64,000 nucleotides of DNA from Physcomitrium patens (lineage: Eukaryota; Streptophyta; Bryopsida; Funariales; Funariaceae), in the NCBI RefSeq assembly GCF_000002425.4, contig NC_037275.1, forward strand, positions 2,622,954 to 2,686,953, in the 5' to 3' direction. The notes below the pieces were generated by a model. It worked only from the letters and a program-made list of their open reading frames with translations, had not been told where the DNA came from and did no database searches. Shown here one piece after another: positions 46,773 through 59,415 of the stretch. Position 1 is the first letter of the stretch, and every line of letters starts with the position of its first letter. The translations under genes and the position numbers were made by a program.

Positions 46773-47640
46773 GGATGACACAATCTAGGTTGCACCAACC
46801 TCAAACTTTTGCACTTGGAGAAGCAACTTTACCTCAGGTTCGATAAGCACCACTGGTTCTACAACATAAGGAGCCATGAGTTAGCCTTTCGGACAAGTTC
46901 GATGGTACGCGTTCTAAGTTTCGAGGATTCGTCAACCAAATCAGGTTGATAACAGTTTTACAGCCCGAATGCTATCCAACGGAGGAGTCACGTGTTGGGC
47001 TTGTTGGAACCTTACTTACAGGACAAGCTCTATCATAGTTTGCTCCTTTGTTTGAGAAATGATCCTCTATACTAAACAACTTTGAAACCTTTTTGGAGGC
47101 GTTTGTGGAAGCATTTAGTGAACACGAGAAGGTTTGATGGGCTACAACAAAGATCCGGTCACTACGACAAGGGATGCGCTCTACATCAATCTATGCATCG
47201 GACTTCAGGCAATTAGCATGCAACATCAATTGAGATGAAGAAGCGTTGATGAGTCAATTCTATTGGGGTTTAAGGGACGATGTGAAGGATTTGCTGTTAA
47301 CTCTTCCTAATCCAGAAACGTTCAACGAAGCTATTAGCCAAGCTGTGAAGTGCGATAACCGCCTATTCCAACGCCACCAAGACCAACGTTCAAGACAACA
47401 TACAGTTCGCCACGTCCTAACTATGTCGGCAAGTAGCATGAATTCACATTCAGAGGTAGAAGATATGCAAATTGATGCGATACGTATCAAATCCCTTACT
47501 CTAGAAGAAAAAAAGCGGCATATAGAGGAAGGTCTATGCTTGTATTGCAGTGAAGAAGGCCACAAAGTTAGAAACTACCCCAAGAAGCAAAATCAACGTA
47601 TTGTCAAGACTAGGGGCGTGTTTATTTAGAAAAACGAGGA
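46773..47640 (+). pseudogene. C gag, second part
   Basis: Plus strand after A2. Core (KFDGTRSKFRGFVNQI-like region near 46,900), FYWGLRDDVKDLLLTLPNPE, the MQIDAIRIKSLTLEEKKRH segment and the nucleocapsid LYCSEEGHKVRNYPKK. It is homologous to but distinct from family A gag. Confidence 0.78.
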
Positions 47641-47689
47641 TGCCCAGCCACAATAGGAACCGTGCGGCTGGACAGTGAAATATCGCAAC

Positions 47690-50650
47690 AACAACCAAGT
47701 TCCTTTCTTTCCGCTCAACCTACCTTTTGTTTTACAATCCCTTTGCTTATTGGCCCTCAAAAACTGAGAACCTTAGCATTATAAGATTCAGGAGCATTTG
47801 CTTGTTTCTTAAACAAAGAATTTACAAAGCATCATAAGATCCCTTTAGTACAAAAATCCAAACATGTTCACGTTGAGGTCATAGATGGACGACCTTTATT
47901 GTCAGGTAGTATCACCCATGAATCAGAACCTATTATAGTGACGTTTAGGGACCATAGTACTCATATTATTTTCAATATTATTAGAACCCCATCAAATCCT
48001 GTTATTCTTGGTCTTTCCTGGTTAGAAAAGCATAACCCATCCATAGATTGGAAGTTACGGAAGATGACCTTTCCCACAAAACCACCCAAGAGCAAGCCTA
48101 GTAGAAAACCCCGAATAGAGAAATCATTATTTATTGGAGCAAGAACGTTTATAAGATTGTCCAAGGAAGGCACACCGTTTGTCATTTCTGCGGCTCCAAC
48201 TATCGGGGAGAAGATCTCGACAGCAAGTATACCGGAGCAATATAAGGATTTTAAAGACGTGTTTCAAAAGAAAAATGCCGACATGCTACCGAAACACAGA
48301 CCATATGATTGCGCCATAGACTTGCAGGAAGGAGCACAACCACCTTTTGGCCCAATCTACAATCTATCGCAGATGGAGTTGGCGGAGTTGCGGAAGTACA
48401 TCGACAAGAATCTAGCCAAGAACTTCATCCGTCATTCAAAATCGTCAATTGGAGCACCCATCTTATTTGTGAAGAAGAAAGATGGCTCGTTGCGGATGTG
48501 CGTGGACTATCGAGGCCTCAACAAGGTAACAAAGAAGAATCGTTACCCGTTACCCTTGATTTCTGGTCTCTTAGAACAACTTGGACGTGCAAGGATCTTT
48601 ACAAAAATTGATCTAAGGGGAGTTTACAACCTCGTACGAATCAAGGAAGAAGATGAGTGGAAGACAGCATTCCGTACAATGTATGGCCATTTTGAATATA
48701 ATGTCATGCCCTTTGGTCTTACCAATGCTCGAGCAATCTTTCAAGATATGATGAATGACATTTTTCGAGAGTAAATGGACGATTTTGTTGTCATCTATTT
48801 AGATAATATTTTGATATTCTCCAAAAATGAGAAAGAGCATGAAAAATACATTCGTTTGGTCTTGGAGAAACTACGTGAACGAGGACTATATGCCAAGTTG
48901 GAGAAGTGTTTATTTCACTAAATAGAAATGGAGTTTTTGGAGTTTGTTGCGACTATGGAAGGCTTGAAGATGGACTTCAAGAAGGTGGAAGCAATCGTGT
49001 CCTGGAAGGTTTCAAAGACGGTTAGAGACGTACAATGCTTTCTTGGTTTTGCTAACTTCTATCGGATCTTTATCAAGAATTACTCTCAAATTGCTGCTCC
49101 TCTCACTCGGTTGACATACAAGGATAAGCTGGAATGGGGACCTCTTACACAGAAGGCGTTTGAAGACTTGAAGATCGCATTTACTACGGCTCCAATCTTG
49201 GTACATCCAGACTTTAAAAAGGCCTTTTATTTAGAAACTGATGCTTCGGATTTTGCTTTAGGAGCTGTACTTTCACAAATGGGAGAAGACAAGAAGCTCC
49301 ATCCGGTTGCATTCTATTCTCGAAAGTTCTCTGCTACTGAAATCAATTATAAGATCCACGATAAGAAACTTCTTGCTATAGTGGATTCTTTCCAAGAATG
49401 GCATCACTTTCTTGAAAGAGCTGCACATCCAGTGACCGTATGCACACATTACAAGAATTTGGAATATTTCATGTCGGCTCAAGTTCTAAACCGACGTCAA
49501 GCTCGATGGACTATGTTGTTATCTAGGTTCGATTTTGTTATCACTTATCGACGTGGAAAGCAGCAAGGACTATCTGATGCCTTATCGAGGAGATCGTATC
49601 TTATACCAAAGGCTAGAAAAGCAGCATTTGATCAACAATGTACGACATTGTTGAAGCTAGAGGAATTTCAGCTTTGCGCTACTATTGTGTCAATTGATAC
49701 TGACTTCCTGAATCAGGTATGTGCCATGACCATTGAAGATTCAATAGCCATTGATATTAAGCAGCGTGCCAATGACGACAAGTTCAAGGTGGAGGGAGAT
49801 CTTTTATACTTTGGAGAGCGGTTATATATACCAAAAGGACCAGCACGACTCCGAGTTCTTCAATCTCGCCACGATTTTCCAGGTGCGGGACATTTTGGAT
49901 TCAACAAGACCTTAGAGCTTATTTCTCGAGATTTTTGGTGGCCCCAAATGTAGAAGGATGTGAAAGATTTTGTCCTCTCCTGCGACATTTGTTCAAGATC
50001 TAAGAATTCTCGACATCACCCTTATGGACTCCTACAGCCATTGCCGATTCCACGTCGACCATGGACTTCAGTTTCCATGGACTTCATCATGGACCTTCCA
50101 TCATCGAACTCATTTGACAACAGCTTTGTCGTAGTAGATCGGCTTACAAAAATGGCGCACTTTGTTCTTTGCAAGAAGACATCATCCAATGAAGTCACAG
50201 CAAGGCTCTTTCTCGATAATATGTATCGATATTATGAACTACCAGATGATATCATATCAGATCGAGGAACCCAGTTTGTATCAAAGTTTTGGAGATCTCT
50301 CTTTGAGATATTGAAGGTGGATATCAAGCTTTCTTTGGTTTTTCATCCTCAAACTGATGGCCAAACGAAACGGGTGAACCAAGTCTTGGAACAATACTTA
50401 CGATGCAGCATCAACTATCAATAAGACGATTGGACCACATATCTGTCACTAGTCGAGTTTGCATATAACAACACCCTCCATGCGTCGACTCAATACATAC
50501 CATTCTTTTCCAACTATGGGTATCATCCAAAGCTTGATTTATTGAGTCCATCAACAAATAACAATCCAGCAGCTAAAAGATTTGTGAAATAACTATCAGA
50601 GCTTCAAAATACGTTGAAGCTTCAATTACAATCCGCTCAAGAATCCTACA
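47690..50650 (+). pseudogene. C pol region: protease, RT, RNase H, integrase
   Basis: Protease second half ([17 protein letters not shown]), RT ([40 protein letters not shown]), RNase H (LETDASDFALGAVLSQMGED), integrase finger (HDFPGAGHFGFNKTLELISR, CDICSRSK) and core (MDFIMDLPSS, ISDRGTQFVSKFW, FHPQTDGQTKRVNQ). The standard gypsy order and signatures mirror family A. Broken in several places. Confidence 0.86.
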
Positions 50651-50972
50651 ACCTTCTAGAAACTTCTTAGTTGGTAGAAGATATTAGGGACATAGTCCTT
50701 AGAACCTTCTAGAGATAAGTTTCTAGAACCTTCTAGAAGCAAGTCTCTGGAACCTTCTAGAAGCTTCCTAGTTAGTAGAAGTTGCTTGAGAAGCTTCTTA
50801 AATAGAAGTATATATTGGAATCGAGGCTGAAGAGTTCTTCAGTCTCGACAACACATCTCTTGGAGCTCTAGCTCACCTCTCTAGTGTTGTTCTCATCTGA
50901 TTAATCTAGTTCTTGCCAGTTCTTCTTGAACTTCTTGTTAGATCTCGAGTCTGTATTTCTGTGTTCGTGACA
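50651..50972 (+). repeat. C 3' LTR
   Basis: Matches the inner and distal part of the 5' LTR (for example TTAGGGACATAGTCCTTAG and the TATATATTGG box) and ends GTTCGTGACA next to ATCTA. Confidence 0.83.
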
Positions 50973-50977
50973 ATCTA
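50973..50977. repeat. Target site duplication of element C, right copy
   Basis: ATCTA, an exact match to 33,334-33,338. Confidence 0.85.
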
Positions 50978-50999
50978 TTTTATCAATATCTTACAAAAA

Positions 51000-51106
51000 C
51001 AAACTAATATCTATTCTACATTAATATCATATTTATCTACTTTGATTTATTTTTATCTATTCTTATTATCTAGATAATTATTATGGTAAATTTGTATGTC
51101 CATGAC
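51000..51106 (-). repeat. A6 3' LTR, terminal segment
   Basis: ATTTATCTACTTTG ... TTGTATGTCCATGACA aligns with the last roughly 100 bp of A LTRs. The polypurine tract follows at 51,107-51,124. Confidence 0.7.
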
Positions 51107-51119
51107 ATTATCTCCCCTT

Positions 51120-51560
51120 CTAGGGACGAGTTACACATGGAGTGGTGATTATATGTTGATGAAGTCTAACATGCGCCAAACTGTATTTGCCATGTACTTT
51201 GATCTTTGTTCCCTTCGATGGTAGTTGATAGGTCCTTTCAACCATTGATAATGTTTCATACCATAGCAGGAAGACCACCTTCATATTTCATCATTATTGA
51301 GGCCTTCATAACTTCTTTCTAACAAAACATTAGTGATACCATGAAGAGTGGTTCCTACCTCCAAAAGTATCACTAAACATTGAGAGTCCCTTCCAAGGTT
51401 GTGGTACCAAACGCATTGTATCTTGCCATCTAATCGAGGAAGAACATGTAGTTTGTGAGGATCTACATCTTGAATTTTCTATCTTAAAGGTTGTGATAAA
51501 TACAATGTCTTGTTTGGTAGCTCAACAAATGATAGCTCTTGACTTGAATCTACTGATTGT
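51120..51560 (-). pseudogene. A6 unrecognised 3' coding stretch
   Basis: Minus strand. Landmarks such as LGRDSQCLVILLEVGTT, SYEGLNNDE and WLKGPINYHRREQRSKYMAN are still readable despite age. Fourth copy of the stretch found in A1, A2 and A4. Confidence 0.5.
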
Positions 51561-51599
51561 TGGTTCTCTATCTTTTAAGCACTAAAAAACCAAAGAAAC

Positions 51600-52700
51600 A
51601 TCTAAGATATAATGAAATCCCGATTGGGCTTGCTTTGCTTTATAGCAAAGAATTTCTTGACTTTTTATCTTAGTTTTGATAGATGTCATTGATAAAAAGC
51701 TTTAACTTTGGTTGATGTATTTTCTAGATTCTTGGATGGCTCCCATGTACATTCATTAATGTCATATCCATGCTAATATATCAAATATTTTAATCTATTT
51801 CGGCACTGCCTTGAATCTAAGACTTCTTCTACTTCAAATTCTTCATTATTGTCCACTTCTATAGAAGGTGGTGGCATTTGTCTCCTTCTTTTTATATCCA
51901 TAATCTTGTATGGCTCAAGTAAAGATACATGAAATATATGATGGATTTTCATAGACTCCGATAGGTATAATTGATAAGCAATTAGATTGATCTATTCACA
52001 AATGAAAAATGATCCAAGTCTCTATTAATCCAACTTGTCACAAAGACGAATAGTTTTAATATTATGACAAAGTAACTATATCTTATCCCTCACATAGAAT
52101 TGAGGTTGTTCCTTGCGATAGACATCTACGTTGGTTTTTTTTTTATTCTTAAGCTTCTTTTAATTGTGCCTTCATTATTGCATGTAGCTCTGACAATTAA
52201 TTTGCTACATCTTTTGCCTTAGGATTATCAACTTTTAAAAAGTCAAAAGTATCAAATTATAGATGATAACCATAATTAGCAAAGAAAGGTATTTATTGAA
52301 TAAAAAAATGTATTGAATTATTGTAAAGAAATCGTACCAATAGCAAAAGAGTTGTCCAATCATCTTATTGATAATTGATGGTACACCTTAAATATTGCTC
52401 TAAAACTTGATTCATCCATTCTATTTGTCCATCAGTTTTAGGATGGAAAGCCAAAGATGGTTTTATATCCATTTTCAATATTTTGAAGAGAGTTCTCTAA
52501 AATCTCAATAAAAATTATGTTCCTCTATCTGATATAATATTCGTTGGTAATCCATGATAGTGATAGATATTGTCAAAGAAGAGTTTAACTATTCGATTAC
52601 CTGTGATAGATTTTGTATATGGTACAAAATGTACCCTTTTGATGAAATGATCTACAATTACGAATATAGAATCATATGAACTTGAAATTTGAAGATCCAT
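51600..52700 (-). pseudogene. A6 chromodomain and integrase region
   Basis: Minus strand. A chromodomain-like end near 51,680-51,860 and integrase signatures (SIFVIVDHFIKRVHFVPYTK, YHGLPTNIISDRGT). CCAT at 52,697-52,700 is the left target duplication of the solo LTR that follows. Heavily decayed. Confidence 0.75.
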
Positions 52701-54322
52701 TGTTGTATCGCATAATTTTCTATCTAGAAATACACTGGATACCTAGCTATAGAGAGTTTAGTTTTAACTTATTGGCCAAGCTCCAATAAATTATTTAACC
52801 TTAAAAGTATAAGACAAATAAATACTATAATATAGAAAAGATATTTTACTAATAAATCCTTTTATATTAAAAAGGTTTGTAAATAAGACTTTCTAAAATA
52901 TCTAGAAGTTTTCTAACATTTTTGGCTATACCAAATCATAGCTAATCATTTGCTGGTAGATTAGGTTTTCAATAACTTCAAAGGAAATCCACAATCTCCT
53001 CTCAAAAGCTTATCTTTATACAAAAATTCAACCATAGCTCCACATATCTATCTTCAACATATATATAAAGTCTTGGCTCCCAAAATACTCCTTTACTTTG
53101 TATAAAACGCTCAAGTTAAAATAAAATCCTTTTAAAATATAATATTCTCACAAAAGATTTTTTTCTTTTTAAACTTTATAATTTCATATCTCTTGATTCA
53201 ACTGTTCAAATTATGCCAAATTCACGGATATTATATTATTCACCCTTAAAATTTATCTTATAAAAATTCAACTATAAATTCTCTACTGATCGTTTGGCAT
53301 CTTAAAAATCCTAGCAGGTTCTCTAAAACCCTAATTCACAAGTATCAAAGTACTATTTTCTTTATATCTCACAAATCCAAAATCCAAATGTCACAAAACT
53401 TATGTATAAAATTTATTGACATAAAAACACACATTCTTAGAAATTCTTAGCTAAAATCTTATCAAATTGCACAAGATATAGCTCAAAACACAACTACTAG
53501 CAATTCTAATTACTTACAACTCCTTAGATTCCAAATGCTAATTCTACTTCCAATAACTCCTTCATTGCAACTAAGAATTCATCAAGTAGTACATGTAAAG
53601 TATAACCAAGAAAGTGCCCTCTCTAATCCTAGTTGCCGATTCTAAGTTGCTTTCTGTATGCGTACATTATATCCAAAAGAATGTTAGTAGTTACAAAATC
53701 ACTACCCTAACTTTGAGCATCCATATCTCTTTCATATAAATTCCAAAGGACTCAAAATTTGTACCAAAACCATAGCCAAAAACCTAAACTTGCTGATCCT
53801 AGCTTCCAAAGCTCAAATGCTTCCAAAAAACCAACCCTAATCTTAAATATGGCCTCAGGCAGCCTCCTTGAAGCCCATTGGTCATGATTTTTGACCAATA
53901 GGAATGGAGATTTTCATCATCCATCTCCATTCATCTATATGGATGCCCTAAATTCTCTTTTTGCTACTAAAATCCCTCTCCGACTCTTTTCTTTACAAGA
54001 TTTATTCAATATATGCCCTAAACACCAAATTAAAGAACCAAAATAAGACTTTAAGGGTCACCAATGTCTAGTAAAGGTGACTCTAAATATTTATAGTTAC
54101 TACCAACAAAATCAATGTCAAAAGCCACTATCAAAAGAAAATAAATTTATACAAATTCTAATAGTAATCCTTTTAAACAACCTCTTTTTAAAGTAGTAAT
54201 TTTATCACACTCTACAACCAACTAAAATCAAGTAACATGGCTCTCACCATGTTGTTAAGTAAATTGTACATTAAATATATAATTACATTATTTTCACATG
54301 GTAGCCAAATCACAATATGACA
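52701..54322 (-). repeat. Solo LTR distantly related to family B
   Basis: 1,622 bp starting TGTTGTATCGCATAA and ending CAATATGACA, flanked by a perfect 4-bp duplication CCAT (52,697-52,700 and 54,323-54,326). The first 60 bp resemble the B-like LTR at 57,360 (AATACACTGGATACC against AATACACTGGGTATC). No coding domain and no primer or polypurine site inside. The family assignment rests on end sequence and the 4-bp duplication, and the orientation is by analogy with B. Confidence 0.72.
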
Positions 54323-56810
54323 CCATGATAAAATCCATAGAGACAAAAGACCATAATTGTTCTAATATAGGTAATGGTTGGAAGAGTCCATAAGGTCGAT
54401 TACGAGGAATTTTTAATCTTGAACAAACATCCTATGTCTACACAAATTCTTTAAAAGCCTTCCAAATTTGAAACTACCAAAAATCTCTAGATGTAAGCTC
54501 CAAAGTCTTATTATATCCATAATATCCTACTACAGGAAAATTATGACAAGCTTCAAGAACACGTAATTGTGTTTTTTTTTGTGAAACATATAAGCATCCT
54601 TTAAAATAGAGTAGGTTCTCTTTAAATTCAAACTTGAAAGTATCTTGAGACTTAAAAGAATTGTTTTTAATATCATGAATAAGAAGGTTTGAGGACATAT
54701 TTGCTTGGATCTGCTTGAAAAAAGTCAAATCAATAATCAATGTTGATTTCATTGCTCGAAGATGAAATTGTTTTGGCTTCAATAAAATTATCTTTTATTT
54801 GTCAAAAGCTGCTTCTCCTTCTTTTGATATAAGATAAGAATATCTAGAAAGGGCATCGAACAAAACTTGTTGATTTTTTAGCCAATAAGTGATATTAAAC
54901 TCAAATCTTGACAAAGACATACTTCAACAAGCCTAACAATGATTTAAAATACATGCTAACATAAAATACTTGAGGTTCTTGTGATCTATATACATGGTGA
55001 CTAGACTTAAAGCACCTTCTAAATAATGATGTCATTCTTGAAAAGAATCTACAATTGCAAGAAGTTATTTGTCTTGGATCTCATAATTAAACTTGGCTGC
55101 TGAAAATTTTCTTGAATGAAAAGCTACTAGATGAAGTTTGTCATCTGCTTCTACTTGTGACAAGACTGCATCCAAGACAGTCAGATGCATCTATTTCTGT
55201 AAAAAATTCTTAAGAGAAATCAATAAGATGCAGGATTGGTGTAGAAATAAAAGCTTTCTTCAAAGCTTCAAATGATGCTTCTACTTCTTTACTCTACTCG
55301 AATTTGTCTTGACAAGTTAAGTGTATAAGTGGCACTGCAACTTGAAAAAAGGTCTTGATGAAGATACAATAGTAATTGACAAATGTCAAAAAACATTCTA
55401 CATCTTTTACTATTTTTGGAATCTTTCAATTCATGATTGTGTAAATTTTTTAAGGATCCATCATTAGATCATTATTCGAAATGATGTATCTTAAGAAGTC
55501 AACTTGAATAGTATGGAATATATGCTTTTCTATCTTGGCATACAATCTTGCATCTCTAAGTTTTTGTAACACACGACAAATATGAACTTCATATTTTTTT
55601 ACATTCTTAGAATAGATTAAAATATCATCTAAGTAACAGACAACAAAATCATCTAGAAACTCACAAAAAACATCATTCAAAAGATGTGGAAAAGTAGCTG
55701 ATGTATTCATGAGTCTAAAAGGCATGACATTATATCCAAAGTGTCCATACCTTGTTCAAAATACAATCTTCCATTCATCTCTTTTTTTAATATACATCAG
55801 ATTGTACGCTCTTCATAGATGTATTTTTGTATAGATCTTAGTTTGATTTAATTGATTAAGAAGTCCAGATATCAAAGGTAGAGGATATCTATTCTTGATA
55901 GTAATCTTGTTGAGTCCTCAATAATCTACACACATTCACAATGATTCATCTTTTTTCTTCACAATTAAGATAGAAGCTTCTATAGGAGATTTTGAATAGC
56001 ATATGAAATTCTTGGCTAAGTTCTCATCAATGTACTTCTTGAGTTCAGCCAACTTATTTTGTAATAAATTATAAATTGGACCAAATAGCGACTAAGTTTA
56101 TTCTTTAATATCGATTGAGCAATCATATAGATGATACTTCGGGAGGATATCTGCATTCTTCTTCTCAAAAATAACTTGAAAATTTTGATATTGACTTCAA
56201 AAATTTTACTTGAAATCTTTTCATCATTTAAAATGGATGTGGCATAAATAATAAAAGATTATCCTTCTTTTATAGCATATAAAATAGCTTTTGTACCTAG
56301 AAGTATAAGTTTGGTTATACTAGACTCATGGCTTTCTATTAGATTAGAAAAACTCTTAATGATGTTTGAAAAAAAGTCAAGTTTACAAGAAATCCAATCT
56401 ATTACAAGATTATACTTTTCTAGTTATGATAAATCTAAAATGACTAGATTAAAGAGAGATCTAATTATATTAAAAATTACACAATTATTATCACTATTAA
56501 TTATTATATCTATAAGAAGTGTTTCATGAGTAATATCTCTAAAAGATACTAGACGACTGTCTATAATTTCTACATGTACAGGTTAAGTTTTTTTTACTAA
56601 TTGTATATTATGAATTTTAATAAATTCTTCATCTAAAAAATAAGTTGAGGCTCTTGATTCTATTAAGGCAAAGGCTTTGTGATTATTAGATCCTAAATGC
56701 ACATCTATTGTAAAACAAAGAGAGGATTTTGAGGAGAGAATATGACCTTCATTAGGAATTGTACAAGATTCCAGCCACACGGTCCCCTATTGTAGCTAAA
56801 CAATTTTTTT
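54323..56810 (-). pseudogene. A6 integrase finger, RNase H, RT and protease region
   Basis: Minus strand. The finger segment near 54,475-54,560, RNase H near 54,960-55,180, RT with CYLDDILIYSKNVKKYE near 55,600-55,650, and protease (ALIESRASTYFLDEEF region) near 56,620-56,700. Colinear with A3. Dozens of breaks. Confidence 0.8.
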
Positions 56811-56814
56811 TTCT

Positions 56815-57359
56815 GACATGTTTTCATCTTTGACAGCAGTACTATTTATTTTGTACTTGCATCATTTCTTTGGATAATATTGAAGATTGTGCTTAACTTC
56901 TCTAAAATATAAACATAATCCTTCTTAATGATGATGAGTCTTTTTTTGTTTGGTAAGAGGTTTAAAACACACTGCATCAATTTGCATGTCTTCTACTTTC
57001 AAATGTTTAGATTGAGAAGTTATTGGTATTGTCATTGAATTGTAATAGCGTTGAGGTTTCCTTGTGCGATTTTCAGATCAAAAGTCAAAAAATCGATTAT
57101 TACATTTCACAACAAAGTCAATTGCTTGACTTAATATTTGAAGATTGAAAAAATTGAGCATCAATTTCTTTACTTCATATTAAAATCTGTAGAAAAATTG
57201 GTTGATGAATGTTCCATCATCCCACTTGATATCTGTTGCTAATTGTCAAAATTGTGAAGCGTATAATGTCATTGATCGATTGCGTTGTTGCAAGATACAA
57301 ATCTTGTTGGTTGAAATGGAGAGTGCATTATGTTTTCCATACATGGATTGAAACTCCGC
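56815..57359 (-). pseudogene. A6 gag segment
   Basis: Nucleocapsid and central gag sequence, minus strand, colinear with A3 at 62,950-63,480. The B-like LTR interrupts it at 57,360, preceded by CCGC. Confidence 0.72.
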
Positions 57360-58646
57360 TGTCGTATTACGTGTTGTCTTGTTCGGGAATACACTGGGTA
57401 TCTGGCTGTGGAAGGTATAGTTGTTTTTACAAATAACAAAGAAACCCTAATAGATTTTATCCATGTATGAAGAATATAATTGAAATATCAATTTCTAAGT
57501 ATTTAAAAACACTCCTCATAGTCATTTTAACCATACAATATTCCAATTGCTTTATTTCTTTTATAATTAAGTTATTTTTGTTTTTCTTAATAAGTCCTAA
57601 TCCTAGCCAATGAGCTTTGACAAGCTGTAACTTTTGATCCAACCGTCCACTTAGTATGAAGTTTTGCACCCAAATACCAGTATAAGCCTTCTATATGCTC
57701 AGAAAATTTCAGCCCAACCCAACTTACAGATTGCAAGAAAACGCCCAAAAACCGCACTGATGACACTCAGCTGCAACCTTGAAATTTGATGTAGAAACTC
57801 CAGAAGTGATTTCTCCTTTGTCAACCGTTAACTCTAGCTCAAAATTGAATAGCCGCTTGATCTCCAAATCTTCTATTACCAAGCCAAAAATTACGTCAAT
57901 CCAACCAATAGATCTTTAGATATCACAGAAACCCTATCCAATCCTAGATTGCCAACTTTCGACAACCCTTTGTACTAAAACCCAGATATCTCTTGATTGC
58001 ATCGTTAGATTAACACAAATTTTTGTATATACTTAGTACCCCCAACTATCCAAACAATACCAAATTTTGATCCATAGATGCTACACGACTTGCATAAACC
58101 GATTGAGAATGCAAACCATCAATATTTTATATAAAATCCGAAACACCAAAATAAACACTGACTTTGAGCAGTGATTGCTCTTCCCTCACAAACCCTAATG
58201 AAACCAAACGAGTGACCTTGAAAAGAGCTTGAAGCTAGCTCTTCGATCCAAAAACCCGATCTAAAAAAAACCCCCCTCCATTTCTTAACCTTCCTCCTTT
58301 TTAACCCTAATTCTCCCCTCTTTCAAACCCTAGCCTTTGAATTTCTTCAATCTTCCGTCTTAGATCCGGAATTGGCTCCTTCCATCTTGGATCCAGAATT
58401 GGCTCCGTCGTCAGAGCTTTCTCCTCCGTTTTTACTTTTAAGAGATCTTTTTACTGAAAGGATGTCCCCGGAACAGCACAAAGGACGGAATAGCCTGAAA
58501 CGGAATCGGAGCCCCGTAATCGGGACAACATTGAGTTGCCCAACCAATTCAGGTCTCATATTGGATAAGAGGCCCATAGTAAGACTTGGATGTTCCCGCA
58601 ATTGGACCGCATTGGGCTGCCCAACCAATTCAGGTCTCATATTGGG
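57360..58646 (-). repeat. B-like LTR, diverged, interrupted by A3
   Basis: Starts TGTCGTATTACGTGTTGTC and ends within TTCAGGTCTCATATTGGG where A3 begins. The inner part matches B LTRs (CTTCAATCTTCCGTCTTAG, the CAGGTCTCATATTGG repeat), while the 57,420-58,180 part is much more diverged. Its remaining end should lie to the right of A3, outside the window. Whether it is a solo LTR or one end of a larger element cannot be told here. Confidence 0.8.
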
Positions 58647-59176
58647 TGTCAAGGACAAGAACTCGATGAAAGCTAAAGAGTAAGTGAGACTTTTCTCAAA
58701 AAGAAATAGGACAAAATAGAAATATGTATATTAAGAAAGAAACTGGAATGGCTATTGCCAAAATACAAGAAAACTAGAGACCCTTGAAACTAGACTAGAA
58801 GCAAGAAAGGAGTTGACAAGAGTGAAGAGGGCTTCACTCTTGCCTCTATATATACTATCTAACTAGAAGCCACGTGGCGATGTTCTATAAGACCTCCAAT
58901 ATATGTTGACTTTCTAGGCCACATGCCTTTGCTTGCAAGGCAAGTTTTCTATGGATGGACCACGTAGTTAGCTTGTTCTTTAAGCTTCCAACATGCATGG
59001 CACATGGCTAACTTGTTGACCAAGTTTCTAATCTAAAAGTCAACTATAGACTCCTATAAAGTCAAAGCAGCGTCTATGAAGCTTCTAAGAAGCTTCTCTA
59101 GAAGATATTACATAATTAACCTACTTTTACATACTTTTATCTATTCATATAGGTAATTATATGTATGTCCGTGACA
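58647..59176 (-). repeat. A3 3' LTR
   Basis: TGTCAAGGACAAG to GTCCGTGACA, 530 bp. Hairpin arms at 58,817-58,846 with one difference. The U3 palindrome is weakened. Confidence 0.9.
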
Positions 59177-59195
59177 TTACCCCCCCTTCTAGGGA
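59177..59195 (-). promoter_or_regulatory. A3 polypurine tract
   Basis: On the minus strand CCCTAGAAGGGGGGGTAA abuts the 3' LTR. Confidence 0.85.
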
Positions 59196-59390
59196 CGAGT
59201 TCCACGAGGAGCGGTGATTATATATTGAGAAAATCTAATATGCGGCGAATTGTATTTGCTACATACTCTGATCTTTGTTCTCTTCGAAGATAGTTGATGG
59301 GTCCTCTTAGCCATCGATAGTGTCCCATTCCAGGGCGAGAAGACCACCCTGTTATTTGATCACTATTGAGGCCTTCATAACATCCTCAAT
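59190..59390 (-). pseudogene. A3 part of the unrecognised 3' coding stretch
   Basis: The distal part of the stretch seen in A1, A2, A4 and A6, with YEGLNSDQITGW and RGPIN landmarks on the minus strand. Confidence 0.5.
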
Positions 59391-59415
59391 CTTGTCTCTT
59401 TTATAAGAGAGGTTT

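Larger units (their letters stand above)
33339..50972 (+). mobile_element. C: Tcn1-like Ty3/gypsy relative, broken, hosting A2
   Basis: Plus-strand element with a perfect 5-bp target duplication ATCTA (33,334-33,338 and 50,973-50,977). The 5' LTR (416 bp), leader and first part of gag lie left of A2; the rest of gag, protease, RT, RNase H and integrase lie right of it, ending in a shorter LTR at 50,651-50,972. Proteins are clearly related to family A but distinct, and the LTR is a different sequence built of AGAACCTTCTAGA-type repeats. Broken, roughly ten breaks apart from the A2 insertion. Confidence 0.87.

Noticed and set aside
34177-46777. Clean 5-bp target duplication for A2
   Set aside because: Flanks AGTTG and GGATG agree at only three of five positions, so I report the insertion from the interrupted C gag and equal-length LTRs instead.
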